DNA from: Isoperla grammatica
Lineage: Eukaryota > Arthropoda > Insecta > Plecoptera > Perlodidae
Direction: 5' to 3'
Length of the DNA stretch: 64,000 nt
Assembly (NCBI GenBank): GCA_945910005.1
Contig: OX246743.1
Location: 12,754,587-12,818,586 of the forward strand
Part shown: positions 62,701-64,000 of the stretch, piece by piece
Layout: every line of letters begins with the position of its first letter
Numbering within the stretch: the stretch's first letter is position 1
The notes under the pieces: generated by a model
Told to the model about the DNA's origin: nothing
Seen by the model: the letters and a program-made list of their open reading frames with translations, nothing else
Databases searched by the model: none
Translations under genes and position numbers: made by a program

Positions 62701-64000
62701 CGGCCCTCTTTTCAATCCAAGCGTCTAACAATCTTCCCAGTGTTGCTCTCGCCACTCCGTCATACTTGCGGCCCTCTTTGCAATCCAAACGCCTAACAAT
62801 CTCCCCAATGTGGCTCTCGTCACTCCATTTTACTTGCGGCCCTCTTTGCAATCCAAGTGCCTAACATCTCCCTAATGTGGCTCTCGCCACTCCGCCATAC
62901 TTTGGGCCCTCTTTGCAATCCAAGCGCCTAACAATCTCCCCAATGTGGCTCTCGTCACTCGGTCATACTTGCGGCCCTCTTTGCAATCCAAGCGCCTACA
63001 ATCTCCCCAATGTGGCTCTCGTCACACTGCCATACTTGCGGCCCTCTTTGCAATCCAAGCGCCTAACAATCTCCCCAATGTGGCTCTCGTCACTCGGTCA
63101 TACTTGCGGCCCGTTTTGCAATCCAAGCGCCTTACAATCTCCCCAATGTGGCTCTCGTCACACCGCCATACTCGCGGCCCACTTTGAAATCAGAGCGCCT
63201 AACAATCGCCTTACAATCTCCCCAATGTGGCTCTCGTCACTCCGTCATACTTGCGGCCCTCTTTGCAATCAGAGCGCTTTACAATCTCCCCGATGTGGCT
63301 CCAATCAAAACGCCTAACAATCTCCCCAATGTGGCTCTCGTCACACCTTCATACTTGCGGCCCTCTTTGCAATCAAAACGCCTAACAATCTCCCCAATGT
63401 GGCTCTCGTCACACCTTCATACTTGCGGCCTTCTTTAATCCAAGCGCCTAACAATCTCCCCGATGTGGCGCTCGTCACTCCGCCATACTTGCGGCCCTCT
63501 TTCCTTACAATCTCCCCAATATGGCTCTCGTCACTCCACCATACTTGCGGCCCTCTTTGCAATCAAAACGCCTTACAATCTCCCCAATGTGGCTCTCGGC
63601 ACTCCACCATACTTGCGGCCCTCTTTACAATCCAAGTGCCTTACATCTCCCCAATGTGGCTCTCGCCACTCCGCCATACTTGCAGCCCTCTTTTGCAATC
63701 CAAGCGCCTAACAATCTCCCCAATGTCTCTCTCGTAACTCCACCATACTTGCGGCCCTCTTTGCAATCAGAGCGCCTTATTATCTCCCCGATGCGGCTCT
63801 CGCCACTCCGTCATACTTGCGGCCCTCTTTGCAATCCAAGCGCCTAACAATCTCCCCAATGTGGCTCTCGTCACTCCACCATACTTGCGGCCCTCTTTGC
63901 AATCCAAGCGCCTTACAAACTCCCCAATGTGGATCTCGTCACTCCGTCATACTTGCGGCCCTCTTTGCAATCAAAACGCCTAACAATCTCCCCAATGTGG
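56772..64000 (+). repeat. 68-bp satellite array, block 16 (leaves at right edge, no spacer)
   Basis: About 106 monomers and the longest stretch without a spacer. It starts like block 15 and then takes up the tccctatttt marker block three times (58412, 59158, 62191). The composite ggctccaatcaaaac monomer is at 60131 and 63297. The stretch near 63437-63510 has two shortened monomers (cttctttaatcc; ccctctttccttac). The sequence ends inside a monomer, so the array continues. No gene is present. Confidence 0.97.
58371..59780 (+). repeat. 746-bp tandem duplication inside block 16
   Basis: The segment from catacttacggtcctc at 58371 recurs at 59117 with the same series of marker monomers (tccctatttt, gcaatgaaaacg, gcgatgcaagcg, cactcagtcatac, cccaaaaacc, aagcggcttatt). 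The offset is 746, rising to 748 after a small insertion in ccctttttgtgcaatcc near 59535. The second copy ends near 59780. Confidence 0.88.

Noticed and set aside
1..64000. CRISPR array
   Set aside because: Repeats are directly adjacent with no unique spacers between them, the 68-bp unit is degenerate, and no cas genes are present.
1..64000. CENP-B box in the monomer
   Set aside because: The stretch ttcgccatacttgcgg is superficially similar, but the required spacing before CGGG is not met. It gives no support for a centromere call.
1..64000. Ribosomal DNA intergenic spacer
   Set aside because: No rRNA gene sequence occurs in 64 kb, and the spacers are tRNA-like rather than Pol I-like.
1..64000. 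Inverted segments within the array
   Set aside because: I looked for reverse-complement monomers (gggccgcaagtatg) on the + strand and saw none; all units run in one direction.

Overview
This window is a eukaryotic satellite array with no protein-coding gene that I can support. About 53.8 kb (84%) is a head-to-tail tandem repeat with a 68-bp basic monomer, all in one orientation. Landmarks of the monomer, in order, are cgcctaac (or cgccttac), aatctccccaatgtggc, tctcgtcactcc, catacttgcggccctc and tttgcaatccaag. Monomers are diverged into recognisable variants (aaaacgcc, aagtgcc, agagcgcctcatt, gatgcggctc, gatgtgggctc, a 53-bp deleted form and others). These variants recur in the same order, so the array is built of higher-order repeats (HORs).

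The array is punctuated by 15 complete copies and one truncated copy of an AT-rich spacer of about 670 bp. Each spacer is a diverged dimer of a tRNA-related, SINE-like module. Each module has an RNA polymerase III A-box-like and B-box-like motif on the + strand and a downstream T-run. The second module keeps a perfect B box (ggttcgagacc) in all 15 full copies. Every spacer sits in the same monomer context with the same junctions, which fits one ancestral insertion later amplified with the satellite.

Layout: from 1 to about 26.5 kb the spacers recur every 1.8-3.5 kb, including a near-identical 2589/2590-bp pair. From 26.5 to 37.3 kb there are two related HORs of 5418 and 5436 bp, and the second ends at the truncated spacer. 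From 38.4 to 50.8 kb there are three tandem copies of a HOR of about 5.1-5.3 kb; the first two are nearly identical and the third is partial. From 50.8 to 56.8 kb there are two more spacer-bearing units. From 56.8 kb to the end there are 7.2 kb of satellite without a spacer, containing fresh 746-bp and roughly 3-kb internal duplications.

The organism cannot be named from sequence alone. A large satellite array with amplified tRNA-related SINE-like elements means a eukaryote. The many retained CpGs (about four per monomer) would suit an invertebrate or another genome with little CpG loss, but this is inference. A centromeric, pericentromeric, subtelomeric or sex/B-chromosome location is possible; nothing here decides it. 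The many open reading frames are by-products of a repeat with few stop codons and are not annotated as genes.
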